A DNA stretch of 64,000 nt from Kibdelosporangium aridum. Lineage in GTDB: Bacteria; Actinomycetota; Actinomycetes; Mycobacteriales; Pseudonocardiaceae. Numbering within the stretch: position 1 is the first letter of the stretch; the number at the start of each line of letters is the position of its first letter. The notes beneath the pieces are model-generated. The model was not told the origin of the DNA. It worked only from the letters and a program-made list of their open reading frames with translations, and searched no databases. Location: NCBI RefSeq assembly GCF_900176515.1, contig NZ_FWXV01000003.1, positions 372,001 to 436,000 on the forward strand. The letters run 5' to 3'. A program made the translations under genes and the position numbers. Below are positions 23,209 to 32,401 of this stretch, piece by piece.

Positions 23209-26200
23209 GAGGCCTGCCGGATCTCCGACCGCGAGCCAACGCCGAGCTTGGCCATGATCTGCCCGACGTGGGCCTGCACGATCCGCCGGGGCAGCGACAT
23301 CCGGGTGGCGATCTCCGGGTTGGACAGGCCATTGGCGACCATGGCGGCGATCTGTTGCTCCGCCGCGGAAAGCGTCTCCCAGTCGCTGCCGCCGACACCG
23401 GGGACGGCATGCATGGGCTCGCGGATGCCGAACTGGCTCATCCGGGACTTCGCCCTGGCGCGGTCCCAGTTCGCGCCGAGTTCCAGGTAGATCCGGAGGG
23501 CTTCGCCGTACGCGTCTGTCGCGGCTGTGCGGGCGTCGCGCGCGGCCAGCAGCACGGCTGCGTCTTCCAAGGCGACCGCGTGTTCGACTGGGCGCCCGAC
23601 CGAGCGGTAGTGGTCGACGGCCACCAGCGCGGGTTCGGGATCGCCGGTGGCCAGGGCTCTGCAGCGGTGCAAGGCCGCGTACGCGCGAGCAGGCACGCGC
23701 TCGTGGTCGGCCTCCATCTCAGCCACCGCCATGGCGTCGTTCACCAGGGCTGAGTCATGCGCTTGGGACAGCCGGATGATCTCCGGCAGCCATTGATGGC
23801 GCAGCATCATCTCGGCGTAGGCCGGGTTGAGCACCGGCGCGAACTCAGCCAGGGCACCGGGGATGTCCCCGCGTTGAGTCGCGGCCAGCGCGCGGGCGGC
23901 CAGCAGGAAATCCTGGCTTTCCCGCTCCGAGTCGGTGATCACGAGGTAGCGCTCGGCCGCGTCCAGGTTCGCCGCGAGCGCGGCACGGTCGTCCCGGCGC
24001 CCGGCGATCAACGCCGACACACCGTGCAGCAACAGGCCAGCCGGACCGGCGTCCATCAGGCCCGCGTACGTGATCGCCGGGCCGTCCTCGGTGATCGCGT
24101 CCAGCTCGTAGAGCGCTTCGTCCCAGCGGCCGGTCCAGTAGTAGTGCACGGCACCGGCGACTTGCGGACCGACCGGCAGCCGGTGCTCGACGACGAGTTC
24201 GTTGGCGGCACGCAGGTTTTCGTCCGCGTCGGCCATCCGGTCCAGGTTCTGCAACGTGAAGAGCCGGTTGTCCAGCAGGTTGAAGTGCATGCCCGCCAGA
24301 TCCGCCCGGCCGCGAACCACGTCGATGGCCGCGTCGATGTGGTCGAGCGCCGCCTCGTGGTCCCTTCGGACCGAATCGACGATCCACTGGGTCTGCAGCG
24401 CGTGCGCCATCAGGCCGACTTCGCCGCCCGCGGCGGCTTCCTCGTATGCCGTCTTCGCCATGGTTTCGGCGGCGTCGACGTCCGTGACGTCGCGCACGAG
24501 GTGAGCGAGCAGGAACTTGCGTCGTTGCCGCCACTCCTGTGGCACCGACTCGTCCACTTCGGACTCGGTGAGCGTCCTGATCGAGTCCTCCCTGCGGCCG
24601 CTGCGGTAGATGATCGCGGCGAGCAGCTGCCGGAGTTCCTCGGTGCGGACGGGGTCGGTTGACGCAGCAAGTGCCTGCTCGATTTGCTCGGCGGTGACCC
24701 TGGTCAGCCGGAAGAGCACCTTGACCTGGGTGGCCAGCAGGACTTCGCGCGCCGGATCGGCCGGGTCCAGCGTTTCGAGCACACCGGCCAGCAGGTCGGC
24801 GGCGACCAACGGGCCGTGGTTGGCGACCTCGGTGACGTGGTCAGCCAGCCAGCCGGACACCCAGGGTTCCAGGCTGGACGCGGCCACGAGTTGTTCGGCG
24901 ACCCGGATCGCGGGCGCGTCCGTACCGGCCAAGGCCTTCGCGGCCTCACGGTGCAGCACGACCCGGACGGCTGGGGAGATCCCGCCGAGGATTGCCTCCC
25001 GCATCAACGGATGCCGGAACACCAATCGCGGTCCTTCGCCGAAGACCACGTTGGCGTCGACCGCGTCGACCAATGCCGTACGCAGGTCTACGGCCGCGCG
25101 CCCGGTCAACGCGACCACGTTGTCCATTGTGGCCTCTGGACCGAGTACCGCCATCCACCGGAGGACTTCGTGCGTCTGCTGCGGCAATGCACCACAGGTG
25201 CGTTCCACGGCGTCGGCGAGCGACCGAGGCGCAGCTTCGACGTGCACCTGATCGATGTGCGCGACCCCGTCGACCAGGTCGACGGCCGAGTCACGCACCA
25301 AACCACGGACCATTTCCCGCAGGTACAGCGGATTTCCCCCGGCTCGGTCGGTGACCCGGCGCAGCAGCCTGCCCGGCCTGCCGCCGACCAGCCGGCCGGT
25401 CAACGACTCCACGTCGTTGGGCCGCAGTGGTTCCAGGGAGATCAGCATGGCGCGCGAACGCAACTGGTCGAGCTCGGGACGACCGTGGCCGGTGCGTGAG
25501 CACGTCACGAGCAGCAGCGGCAACTGTTTCACCGCCGCGGACAACCGGCGCCAGACGTGCACGCTCGCTTCATCGGCCCATTGCAGGTCGTCGATCACCA
25601 GGACAACCGGCCCGTGCGCGCACATCCGGTCGACCAGCGCGAGCATCCGGTCGACCGCGTCGGAGATCGGGTCTTCGTCGTCCTTGCCCGTGTGCATCCG
25701 CAGCTGCCTGGCCAGCTCGGCACGGTCGGCGTCCGGGGATTTCACCGTGATGCCAAGGCACTCCATGATCAGCCGGAGCGGGAACCGGATGTCCGGTTCG
25801 TCGGCGATCGCCCAGCCGAGCTGACAGCCCTGCTCCCCCACGCCGGCCAGCGCCTCGATCAGCAGTTCCGACTTGCCGATCCCCGGGTCGCCCTCGATCC
25901 AGACCATGCCGCCGCGGCCGGCCACCACGTCCGTCACCCGGTCGCGGATCTTGGCCACTTCGGCGGCACGACCGACGAACAGCCGCGCGTCGCTCCGCGC
26001 GCTGGCCGCGACGTGCGCGGGCATCACCTCAAGCGGTACGACCGCGCGGTCCTCACCCGCCAGGATCTGCGCGTGCACCTGACGCAACGCCTGTCCTGGC
26101 TCAGCGCCGAGCTCTCGCAACAGTGTTTCGCGGGTCTCCTGGAAGACGTCCAACGCTTCGGCGTGCCGCCCACTTCGGGCGAGCGCCAGCATCAGCAGCT

Positions 26201-26771
26201 CCCGCAGGGATTCCCGCAACGGGTGCTCCCGCACCAGACTGCCGAGGTCGGCGGCGAGTTCCACGTGCTGACCGAGTTCGAGGCGCGCCCGGGCGGAGGC
26301 CTCGACGGCACGGAGGTAGGACTCCGCGAGCCGCGTGCGTTCGTGGGTGGCGAAGGGCCCTGGGATCCCGGCAAGCGCCTCGCCGTGCCACATTCCCAGC
26401 GCTTCACCCAGCGACGCCGCCGCCGCACCAGCCGACTGCTTGCCCGCCTGCGCGATCAGCCCGTCGTAGACCTTGACGTCGATCCGATCCTGCGGCAGTC
26501 GAAGTGTGTAGCCGTTGTCGGCGGACGCGAGCACGTCCTTGCCCAGTAGCTTGCGCAAGTTCGAGATGTACAGGTAGACCGCGCTGGCCGCACTGGACGG
26601 CGCGGCCTGTCCCCAGACCGCTTCGATCAGCTCAGCCCGTGACACCACCTGGCCCGCCCGAACGGCCAAGACGGCCAGCACCGCGCGCTGCCGTGGCGGT
26701 CCCAGCTTGAGCTCGACCTCGTCTTCGACCACGCTGACCGGGCCCAACACCTGGACACGTAACCGCGACAC
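23205..26771 (-). CDS. Giant SARP-ATPase-LuxR hybrid regulator
   Basis: 1188 residues from a GTG. Domain order: OmpR-like winged helix (about 1-95), BTAD (about 97-245, ending LGAEPGQALRQVH), a LAL/STAND-type ATPase with Walker A GDPGIGKS and Walker B VVLVIDDLQWAD, a long helical TPR-like region (about 620-1100), and a C-terminal GerE/LuxR helix-turn-helix (about 1125-1188: LSAAEQQIAAMVANGLSNPEIATRMSL). Having DNA-binding domains at both ends is unusual and could allow bridging of two sites. The helical region and HTH closely match the partial gene at the right edge of the window, so they are paralogues. Ligand and targets are unknown. Confidence 0.9.
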   Translation of the reverse strand: MSRLRVQVLGPVSVVEDEVELKLGPPRQRAVLAVLAVRAGQVVSRAELIEAVWGQAAPSSAASAVYLYISNLRKLLGKDVLASADNGYTLRLPQDRIDVKVYDGLIAQAGKQSAGAAAASLGEALGMWHGEALAGIPGPFATHERTRLAESYLRAVEASARARLELGQHVELAADLGSLVREHPLRESLRELLMLALARSGRHAEALDVFQETRETLLRELGAEPGQALRQVHAQILAGEDRAVVPLEVMPAHVAASARSDARLFVGRAAEVAKIRDRVTDVVAGRGGMVWIEGDPGIGKSELLIEALAGVGEQGCQLGWAIADEPDIRFPLRLIMECLGITVKSPDADRAELARQLRMHTGKDDEDPISDAVDRMLALVDRMCAHGPVVLVIDDLQWADEASVHVWRRLSAAVKQLPLLLVTCSRTGHGRPELDQLRSRAMLISLEPLRPNDVESLTGRLVGGRPGRLLRRVTDRAGGNPLYLREMVRGLVRDSAVDLVDGVAHIDQVHVEAAPRSLADAVERTCGALPQQTHEVLRWMAVLGPEATMDNVVALTGRAAVDLRTALVDAVDANVVFGEGPRLVFRHPLMREAILGGISPAVRVVLHREAAKALAGTDAPAIRVAEQLVAASSLEPWVSGWLADHVTEVANHGPLVAADLLAGVLETLDPADPAREVLLATQVKVLFRLTRVTAEQIEQALAASTDPVRTEELRQLLAAIIYRSGRREDSIRTLTESEVDESVPQEWRQRRKFLLAHLVRDVTDVDAAETMAKTAYEEAAAGGEVGLMAHALQTQWIVDSVRRDHEAALDHIDAAIDVVRGRADLAGMHFNLLDNRLFTLQNLDRMADADENLRAANELVVEHRLPVGPQVAGAVHYYWTGRWDEALYELDAITEDGPAITYAGLMDAGPAGLLLHGVSALIAGRRDDRAALAANLDAAERYLVITDSERESQDFLLAARALAATQRGDIPGALAEFAPVLNPAYAEMMLRHQWLPEIIRLSQAHDSALVNDAMAVAEMEADHERVPARAYAALHRCRALATGDPEPALVAVDHYRSVGRPVEHAVALEDAAVLLAARDARTAATDAYGEALRIYLELGANWDRARAKSRMSQFGIREPMHAVPGVGGSDWETLSAAEQQIAAMVANGLSNPEIATRMSLPRRIVQAHVGQIMAKLGVGSRSEIRQAS

Positions 26772-26811
26772 AGCGACAGGCTACAAGGTGTGAGAGCGCG
26801 TACACCAACCG

Positions 26812-27150
26812 TCAGCTGATCAGCTTCCGGAATATGCCACTTTCGTCAGGTTCATCTGTTTCGACTGGCAACGGGCCGGTCAGGTCGAAATGCGGCGGGA
26901 CGACGGGCGCCAGCAGGGTGGCCACCCGCTCCCGGGCTTGCGCCTGGGCTTGCCGCAACGTGCGCATGACCGTCGTGGCGAGGTCAGCGGGCGTGAGCCC
27001 GAGGTAGGCGCTGGAAGGGAACTGCAAATCGGTGATCTGCCCGTGCTGCCCGACAGTCACAGTCACGATTTTGCGCGGCGCGGTCACCGACACCGAGATC
27101 TCGGCTACGCGTCTGTGCAGTGCGGCCAGGTCGTCGAGAGATGGAGACAC
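26812..27150 (-). CDS. YbaB/EbfC-family nucleoid-associated-like protein
   Basis: 112 residues from a GTG preceded by GAGGAG. The pattern fits the YbaB/EbfC fold: an N-terminal helix (DDLAALHRRVAEISVSV), a short hairpin with VTVTVGQHGQITDLQFP, and a long C-terminal helix (PADLATTVMRTLRQAQAQARERVATLL). Members form dimers and bind DNA; actinobacterial paralogues of this size often accompany ESX-type or regulatory genes. A disordered acidic tail (about 88-112) is typical of those paralogues. It sits alone between a giant regulator and a methyltransferase. Confidence 0.7.
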   Translation of the reverse strand: MSPSLDDLAALHRRVAEISVSVTAPRKIVTVTVGQHGQITDLQFPSSAYLGLTPADLATTVMRTLRQAQAQARERVATLLAPVVPPHFDLTGPLPVETDEPDESGIFRKLIS

Positions 27151-27297
27151 GCCGGCTCTCCTCACATCTGACGAAATTCCTCGTCCTGGCAGTAAACGAG
27201 CCCACTGCCTCGATGAACAAGAAACCTGCCCGAGCGCACCGCCGATGCGTTCCCCTTCGCACTCACCCACCCCGGGTGTCCGAAGTGTCCAGTCCGG

Positions 27298-27987
27298 TCA
27301 GCGAGTACCGCTGGCCAGAAATATAGGTACCGCAACAAAGAATCTGTCCGTGCGGGCGCGTTCGGTCTGCTCGGCGAGCCATTCCCGATCCTCGGTCAAC
27401 CTGGCGACCGCTGGCAGCATGCGCCCGTCGGTCCAGACCGTCGTGTGCACCTCGACTGTGACGTCGACAAAGCCGTTGTCCAGCAATAGGTTCCGATAAC
27501 TGCGGGCGACGTACGGACTGGGCAGCGCGTCCGCGCGCTCGCGGAGTACCTGACGGGTCCGGTCCGGGTCCGACGAGTCGATCACCAAGTGTTCCCAGTC
27601 CTGGCCGACCAGGACGATCCGGCCGCCCGGGTCGAGCACCCGATGCGCTTGCGCCAAGGCCTTCGAGGGATCTGCCAAGGCGTGCAACACCTTGTCGGCC
27701 CGGTAGCCCATGACGTGGTCGACAGGCAGTGAGTACGCGTCGCCCAACCGGAAGTCGTGTGACCATCGGGCCTTTGCCGCCGAGAGCATCTCTGGATCGA
27801 CGTCGACACCGACCGGTTTCGCGCCTCGCGCCGCAAGCTCCGCGACGGCACGACCAGTTCCGCACCCGACATCCACCACAGGCGCGCCCGGCGGCAACGC
27901 AAGCAGTTCGTAGGTGCGGGCACGCAGTTCAGCCGCACCCGGCAACGCGTCGAAGGCGTCCAGCGCTTCGATGAGGGAAGTGGACAT
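27298..27987 (-). CDS. SAM-dependent methyltransferase (class I)
   Basis: 229 residues from the ATG at 27987; another ATG three codons upstream (27996) is possible. The Rossmann motifs are clear: motif I VVDVGCGTGRAV (about 37-48), acidic motif II GVDVDPEML, a RLGDAYSLP motif III-like segment and HRVLDPGGRIVLVGQDWEH for motif IV/V. It resembles the UbiE/Coq5-like small-molecule methyltransferases; the substrate is not predictable. It is divergent from a MerR regulator, with only 28 bases between start codons and shared palindromes, so it is very likely that regulator's target. Confidence 0.85.
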   Translation of the reverse strand: MSTSLIEALDAFDALPGAAELRARTYELLALPPGAPVVDVGCGTGRAVAELAARGAKPVGVDVDPEMLSAAKARWSHDFRLGDAYSLPVDHVMGYRADKVLHALADPSKALAQAHRVLDPGGRIVLVGQDWEHLVIDSSDPDRTRQVLRERADALPSPYVARSYRNLLLDNGFVDVTVEVHTTVWTDGRMLPAVARLTEDREWLAEQTERARTDRFFVAVPIFLASGTR

Positions 27988-28017
27988 GTCCGACATGCTG
28001 GGACTTAATGTCGACAT
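27986..28017. promoter_or_regulatory. Twin palindromic operators overlapping both start codons of the MerR/methyltransferase pair
   Basis: ATGTC-C-GACAT (27986-27996) and ATGTCGACAT (28008-28017) are two copies of one palindrome, 22 bases apart. They cover the start of the leftward methyltransferase and the start of the rightward MerR gene. With only 28 bases between the genes, both mRNAs must be leaderless or nearly so. MerR binding here would control both directions. Confidence 0.6.
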
Positions 28018-28414
28018 GAAGTCAAGCGAGACGTTCGGCGTCGGGCAGGTCGCCGAGCAGTTCGGGTTAGCCACCCACGTCCTGCGGCACTGGGAGTCGA
28101 TGGGCCTGCTCACCCCGGAACGGGACGGCGACCGGCGGCGCTACCGGGACGCCGACCTCGACCGGATCGCGGTGATCCTGAAGGCCAAGGAAGCGGGGTT
28201 CAGCCTCGACGACATCAGGGAGATGTTCGTGGTCGGGAATCCCGGCACGCGCAGGGAGATCATGCGACGCCACCAGGCCGACCTGATCGGCCGGATCGTG
28301 GCGTTGCAGGCGTCGCTCAAGCTCGTCGAAGGGGCATTGAACTGCGAGCACGAGGACATCACCCAATGCCCCAACTTCCTCAAGGCAGTGGGACTGGTCA
28401 GAAATCAGCGGTGA
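28016..28414 (+). CDS. MerR-family transcriptional regulator
   Basis: 132 residues from the ATG at 28016. A MerR winged helix (about 6-72: FGVGQVAEQFGLATHVLRHWESMGLLTPERD, then DLDRIAVILKAKEAGFSLDDIREMF) is followed by a dimerisation coil (about 80-108) and a short tail containing Cys residues (LNCEHEDITQCPNF), which could ligate a metal or sense redox state. It is divergent from a methyltransferase with shared palindromes. The 3' end overlaps the convergent SodC-like gene by 17 bases. Confidence 0.88.
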   Translation: MKSSETFGVGQVAEQFGLATHVLRHWESMGLLTPERDGDRRRYRDADLDRIAVILKAKEAGFSLDDIREMFVVGNPGTRREIMRRHQADLIGRIVALQASLKLVEGALNCEHEDITQCPNFLKAVGLVRNQR

Positions 28415-28958
28415 GGCAAGCCAAGCGGGCGCCCGCGGTGCCGGCGTGGCCGGGATCGGTGTGCGTGCGGGTCTCGTGGATGACGATGGACGAGGCTTCC
28501 CGCTCCCCGAAGCCCCACTTCACCCGGGCGACCGCGAAGCCGTTGCCAAGGCGGTCGGTGGTGAAGTCCAGCCAGATCTCGTTGCGCGGGTTGGCGTACA
28601 CCGGGTTGACTGACGGCTGGACCGGGTCCTTCTTGTCCTGGAAGTGCGGTCCCGAGTCCGCCGGCGCCGGCCCACAAGGCTTGACGTGCACGTGCGCGCC
28701 GTACTGGCGCTTGGGCAGCAGGCCCTGAATCGTCAGCAACACGGTCGTGCCCTGCGGCGTGGAGACACTCAGCACGGACAACGTCGCTCCCGCCGGGGCG
28801 AGCTTCGGGTTGTAGGTGACGCCACCCGCGTTGGGTTTGTAGGCCTGGAGCTTCGAGGACGCCGTAGTCACCCGCATGGACGGGATCTCAGTCGCCGAGC
28901 CGGTGCCACCGATCAGCACCACCGCCGGGACGATCGCGGCCAATGCCAGGTAACGCAT
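28398..28958 (-). CDS. SodC-like copper superoxide dismutase family protein, apparently lacking zinc ligands
   Basis: 186 residues from the ATG at 28958, with GGAGGAG upstream. A signal peptide (about 1-22) leads to a Cu/Zn-SOD beta-barrel. Copper ligands are recognisable: His89 and His91 (GAHVHVKPCG), His105 (SGPHF) and His161 (IVIHE). Cys95 and Cys181 (GARLACL) match the conserved disulfide. The zinc loop is changed: where two His and one Asp normally sit, the sequence reads SVNPVYANPRNEIWLDF with no histidine. Copper-only SODs are known in fungi and Mycobacterium tuberculosis SodC. Expected role: exported defence against superoxide, if active. Confidence 0.8.
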   Translation of the reverse strand: MRYLALAAIVPAVVLIGGTGSATEIPSMRVTTASSKLQAYKPNAGGVTYNPKLAPAGATLSVLSVSTPQGTTVLLTIQGLLPKRQYGAHVHVKPCGPAPADSGPHFQDKKDPVQPSVNPVYANPRNEIWLDFTTDRLGNGFAVARVKWGFGEREASSIVIHETRTHTDPGHAGTAGARLACLTADF

Positions 28959-29066
28959 AGTCACTCCTCCATTCGGACGCCATTGTGGATAGTGCACCAC
29001 GCACTGGCCCGCCGCCGAACGGCTGCCCCTGTTCTCTACCATCCGGGTGAGGGGAGGCGCGGAGAA

Positions 29067-31814
29067 GTGGCACAGGGGATGGAGCCACGGCTGACCGGGC
29101 GGGACCGGGAAACAGCCACATTGGCGGGGATTCTGGCCGACGCCGAGCGCGGCACCGGCCGTCTTGTGCTGATCTGCGGTGAGCCGGGTATCGGCAAGAC
29201 ACGGCTCGCCGAGCATGCGGCCCGAGCCGCACGGGATCTTGGCTTCGCTGTGCTCAACGGCCAGGCCGATCCGTTGCAGACCGGTTTGGCGTACGCACCC
29301 GTCGTGTCGGCGCTGCGCACACACCTCGATTCCCTGCCCGCGCGGACAAGCACCGAAATGCTGCGCGGCCTGCCTGATCTCGGCAGGCTGATCACCGACC
29401 CACGCCTGCCGCACCCCGCACCCGGCGGCGATCCGGCACTCAACCGGACCCGCATGTTCGAGGCCGCGCTGAGGTTCGTGCAGCTCAACGCTCCCCTTTT
29501 GCTCATCGTCGACGACTTGCACTGGGCCGACGACGGCACCATCGAACTCGTCCACTACCTCGGCCGGGGCGCCGGCCACGGCCAGTTCGTCGTCCTTGGC
29601 ACCTGCCGGACACCGCAGTCCGGCCAACGGCTGACCGATCTCGCCACGCTCGTCCGTCGCAATGGGACTGAGCTGGTTCTCCAGCCGCTCAACGTCTCCG
29701 ATCTCGCCAGCCTCCTGCAGGACCTGCTCGGCCAGCCACCGCACCACGATCTCCTTGCGGAAATGTCGGCGCGCACCAAAGGCGTGCCGCTGTTCGTCAG
29801 GGCCCTCGCACAGATGCTTCCCGGGCACGGGCCACTTCCCGCCATCGTGCGAGACCTCGTCCTCGGCAGGCTGCACGCACTCGACGAACCCGAACGCGCC
29901 ATCCTCGACGTCATCGCCGTGGCCGGAACCTCGGCAACGGCGGAAGTTCTCGGCTTGCCGCCGGGCGATCCGGCGTTGCACAACCTGCTGCGGCAAGGCC
30001 ACATCGAGGAACACGTCACCGGACGCCAACTCACCTACCGCGTCGCCCATCCGCTCTACGCCGAAGTCGCCTACGCCGAACTGACCGAAAGCGAACGCCG
30101 CAAGCTCCACGCCAAGCTGGCGGCCGCGATCGACACAGGCACGCCCGAGACCATCCTCGCGGCCGCGCCGCACTATCGAGGCGCGGGCGAACTCGTGGAC
30201 ACGCAACGAGCCATCGACATTTTCGCCGCCGCCGGAAAGCGGGCCCTGTACGCGTTGGCGGCCGATGAAGCGGTGGAGTACCTCGGCCGGGCACTGGCTC
30301 TGGCCAGGGACGCACGGCCGCAGCTCGTGCCGGAGCTGTTGGATTCGCTTGGCCTGGCGTATCAAGGTGCCGTTCGGCTGGACGACGCGGCGGCGGTCTG
30401 GCGGGAACGGCTGCAGATCGCACGAGCGGCTTCGGAGGAGACACGGCAGATCCAGTTGCTGGTGCAGTTGGCGATGCTGGAGTCCGAGCGGGGCGACGGG
30501 GACGCCGCGCAGCGCCATGTCGACGCGATCTCGCAGCTGCGAGGCGACCGGGACATCGAATACGCCGCGATGCGTATCGCGATTGTCGCCAGGCACATGC
30601 CCTTGGAAACCACCCGAGCCACCTACCAGCAGTTGAGCGACTTGTTCGGTGATCGGCCGGACGGGCCGTCACAGGCGATCTTCCACGCCACACAGGCCTA
30701 TTCGGCCGTGCTCGATCACGAATTCGCCGCCGCGCACCGGCACTTCGTCCAGGCCGAACGGGTCGGTGGCGCCAGTGCAGCGCAGATCCCCGCACTCGCG
30801 TTCACGCCACGCCGGATCCACACCGGGGTGAGCCTGCTGCTTGGTGACATCGCCGGCGCTGTCCGGCTGGCAGACCTCGCACGCGCGGCGAACGCGGTGT
30901 TCGTCATGCCGTCCGCGGTGTACTCGATGCGGCTGCTCCAGCGGACCGCACAGTACTTCCAGGGTGATCTGCCCGCGACCATCACCGCGCTTGAGGAGGA
31001 CATCGACGGCAGCACTCAGACCGGCCTGTACCGGCTGACCGCGCGGATGTACGCGTTCCGGGCCTGTCTGCTGGCCGAACTGGGCAGGCTGGACGAGGCG
31101 CGACAGAGCATGCGGCTGGCCAGGGCGCGGCCTGCCGTGCGGGACAACGCACTGGATTTCACCTGGGCCACGGCCGAGGCCACCATCGCGTGCTACTCGG
31201 GTCAGCCCGAGCGTGCGCCCGCTTTCACCGCGGACGCGTTCCGGTTCACCGACCCGATCATCTGCTATCTCCGGCTGCTCAGCGCGAGCCAGGCCGCGAT
31301 CGCCGCCAAGGATGCCGCGTCGGCCACTGCCGTTCAGCAGGTGCTGCGTTCGACGAAGGATGACGCGCCGATGATCGACGTGTTGTCGGACCGCCACGAC
31401 GGTTTGCTGCAGGGAGACGCCGAACTTCTCCGTGGCGCGGCACGCCGATTCGAGTCGATGGGCGCACCACTGCTTGCCGCACAGACCTTGTTGGAAGCCG
31501 CGGAGCTGGAGCCCGACCGCGACACCGTTCTCCGCTGTCTGAAGAAGCTGCAACACGTCAAACCATGGTTCGACCGTGCCCGCAGGCTGGCCAGGGCTCA
31601 GCGGATCGAACGCGGCGACGGCGTCCTCACCAGGCGGGAAGCCGAAATCGTCCGGCTTGTCGGCGCTGGACTGTCCAATGCGGACATCGCGGCCCGGCTC
31701 TTTCTCAGCGCCCGCACGGTCGAGACCCACCTGCGTAACAGCTACCGCAAGCTGGACATCACCTCACGGCTGCGGCTCGCCCAATGGGCTCTGCAACACG
31801 ACGACGAGCTCTAA
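29067..31814 (+). CDS. Large LuxR-family (LAL-type) ATPase regulator
   Basis: 915 residues from a GTG at 29067, downstream of GGGGAGGCGCGGAG; an ATG four codons later is possible. N-terminal AAA/STAND ATPase with Walker A GEPGIGKT (about 37-44) and Walker B LLLIVDDLHWAD (about 148-159), a long helical TPR-like sensor region (about 360-830), and a C-terminal GerE helix-turn-helix (about 848-910: LTRREAEIVRLVGAGLSNADIAARLFLSARTVETHLRNSY). It fits the MalT-like LAL family, ATP-dependent activators that respond to a ligand bound by the repeats. It is divergent from the SodC-like gene and convergent with the nitrile hydratase genes. Confidence 0.9.
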   Translation: MAQGMEPRLTGRDRETATLAGILADAERGTGRLVLICGEPGIGKTRLAEHAARAARDLGFAVLNGQADPLQTGLAYAPVVSALRTHLDSLPARTSTEMLRGLPDLGRLITDPRLPHPAPGGDPALNRTRMFEAALRFVQLNAPLLLIVDDLHWADDGTIELVHYLGRGAGHGQFVVLGTCRTPQSGQRLTDLATLVRRNGTELVLQPLNVSDLASLLQDLLGQPPHHDLLAEMSARTKGVPLFVRALAQMLPGHGPLPAIVRDLVLGRLHALDEPERAILDVIAVAGTSATAEVLGLPPGDPALHNLLRQGHIEEHVTGRQLTYRVAHPLYAEVAYAELTESERRKLHAKLAAAIDTGTPETILAAAPHYRGAGELVDTQRAIDIFAAAGKRALYALAADEAVEYLGRALALARDARPQLVPELLDSLGLAYQGAVRLDDAAAVWRERLQIARAASEETRQIQLLVQLAMLESERGDGDAAQRHVDAISQLRGDRDIEYAAMRIAIVARHMPLETTRATYQQLSDLFGDRPDGPSQAIFHATQAYSAVLDHEFAAAHRHFVQAERVGGASAAQIPALAFTPRRIHTGVSLLLGDIAGAVRLADLARAANAVFVMPSAVYSMRLLQRTAQYFQGDLPATITALEEDIDGSTQTGLYRLTARMYAFRACLLAELGRLDEARQSMRLARARPAVRDNALDFTWATAEATIACYSGQPERAPAFTADAFRFTDPIICYLRLLSASQAAIAAKDAASATAVQQVLRSTKDDAPMIDVLSDRHDGLLQGDAELLRGAARRFESMGAPLLAAQTLLEAAELEPDRDTVLRCLKKLQHVKPWFDRARRLARAQRIERGDGVLTRREAEIVRLVGAGLSNADIAARLFLSARTVETHLRNSYRKLDITSRLRLAQWALQHDDEL

Positions 31815-32401
31815 ACGGGCGCTGTCCCGATCAGACCGTTGCGGGTGACCAATTCGGCCAGCTGTTGTTCGGTGAGGTTCTCGGTGCCCGCCGGCCGGGC
31901 GGGAATGACGATGTACCGGGTTTCCGCGTTGGCGTCCCACACCTTGATCTCGACCTCGGGCCGCAGTTCGAAGCCGAATTCCCGCAACACCTCGCGGGGA
32001 TTTCGGACCACCCTCGACCGGTAGCTCTCGCTCTTGTACCAAGTGGGTGACGGGCCCAGTAAGGCGAGCGGGTAGCAAGAGCACAGCGTGCACACGACCA
32101 CGTTGTGCTCACGCTCGGTATTGGCCACCGCCTGCAGGTCCTGCACGTGCAATCCGCCGCTCATCGAGAAGTCGAGTTCGGCGATCGCGGCGGGGGCGTC
32201 GGCGAGCAGCCGGTCCCGGAATTCCGGATCCACCCACGCCCTGGCCACGATCCGGGCGCCATTGGCTGGTGACGCACGGTTGAGAAAGGCCGCCAGCGTC
32301 TCGTCGAGAGCACCCGGAATCACCAGGCCGCGCTCTTCGAGCAGGCTTTCCATCCGCCGGACCCGTGCCGCGATCGGCGCGTCGGAATGATCACCACTCA
32401 C
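31811..32401 (-). CDS. Cobalt-type nitrile hydratase alpha subunit (or thiocyanate hydrolase gamma-like)
   Basis: 196 residues from a GTG at 32401 that overlaps the stop of the preceding gene (GTGA); an ATG eight codons earlier is possible. The metal-binding claw VCTLCSCYP places Cys104, Cys107 and Cys109 in the expected positions; Thr after the first Cys marks the cobalt type. Other family landmarks include the early RVRRMESLLEERGL helix, ARAWVDPEFRDRLLAD, and ARPAGTENLTEQQLAELVTRNGLIG. With the beta-half proteins it should form a nonheme metalloenzyme hydrating nitriles to amides, or hydrolysing thiocyanate. No activator or CobW-like metallochaperone gene is adjacent. Confidence 0.88.
   Translation of the reverse strand: MSGDHSDAPIAARVRRMESLLEERGLVIPGALDETLAAFLNRASPANGARIVARAWVDPEFRDRLLADAPAAIAELDFSMSGGLHVQDLQAVANTEREHNVVVCTLCSCYPLALLGPSPTWYKSESYRSRVVRNPREVLREFGFELRPEVEIKVWDANAETRYIVIPARPAGTENLTEQQLAELVTRNGLIGTAPV

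Noticed and set aside
28959-30596. Long upstream extension of the SodC-like frame on the minus strand
   Set aside because: It is opposite the LAL regulator, has no domain, and the SodC-like gene has a good ribosome-binding site and signal peptide at 28958.
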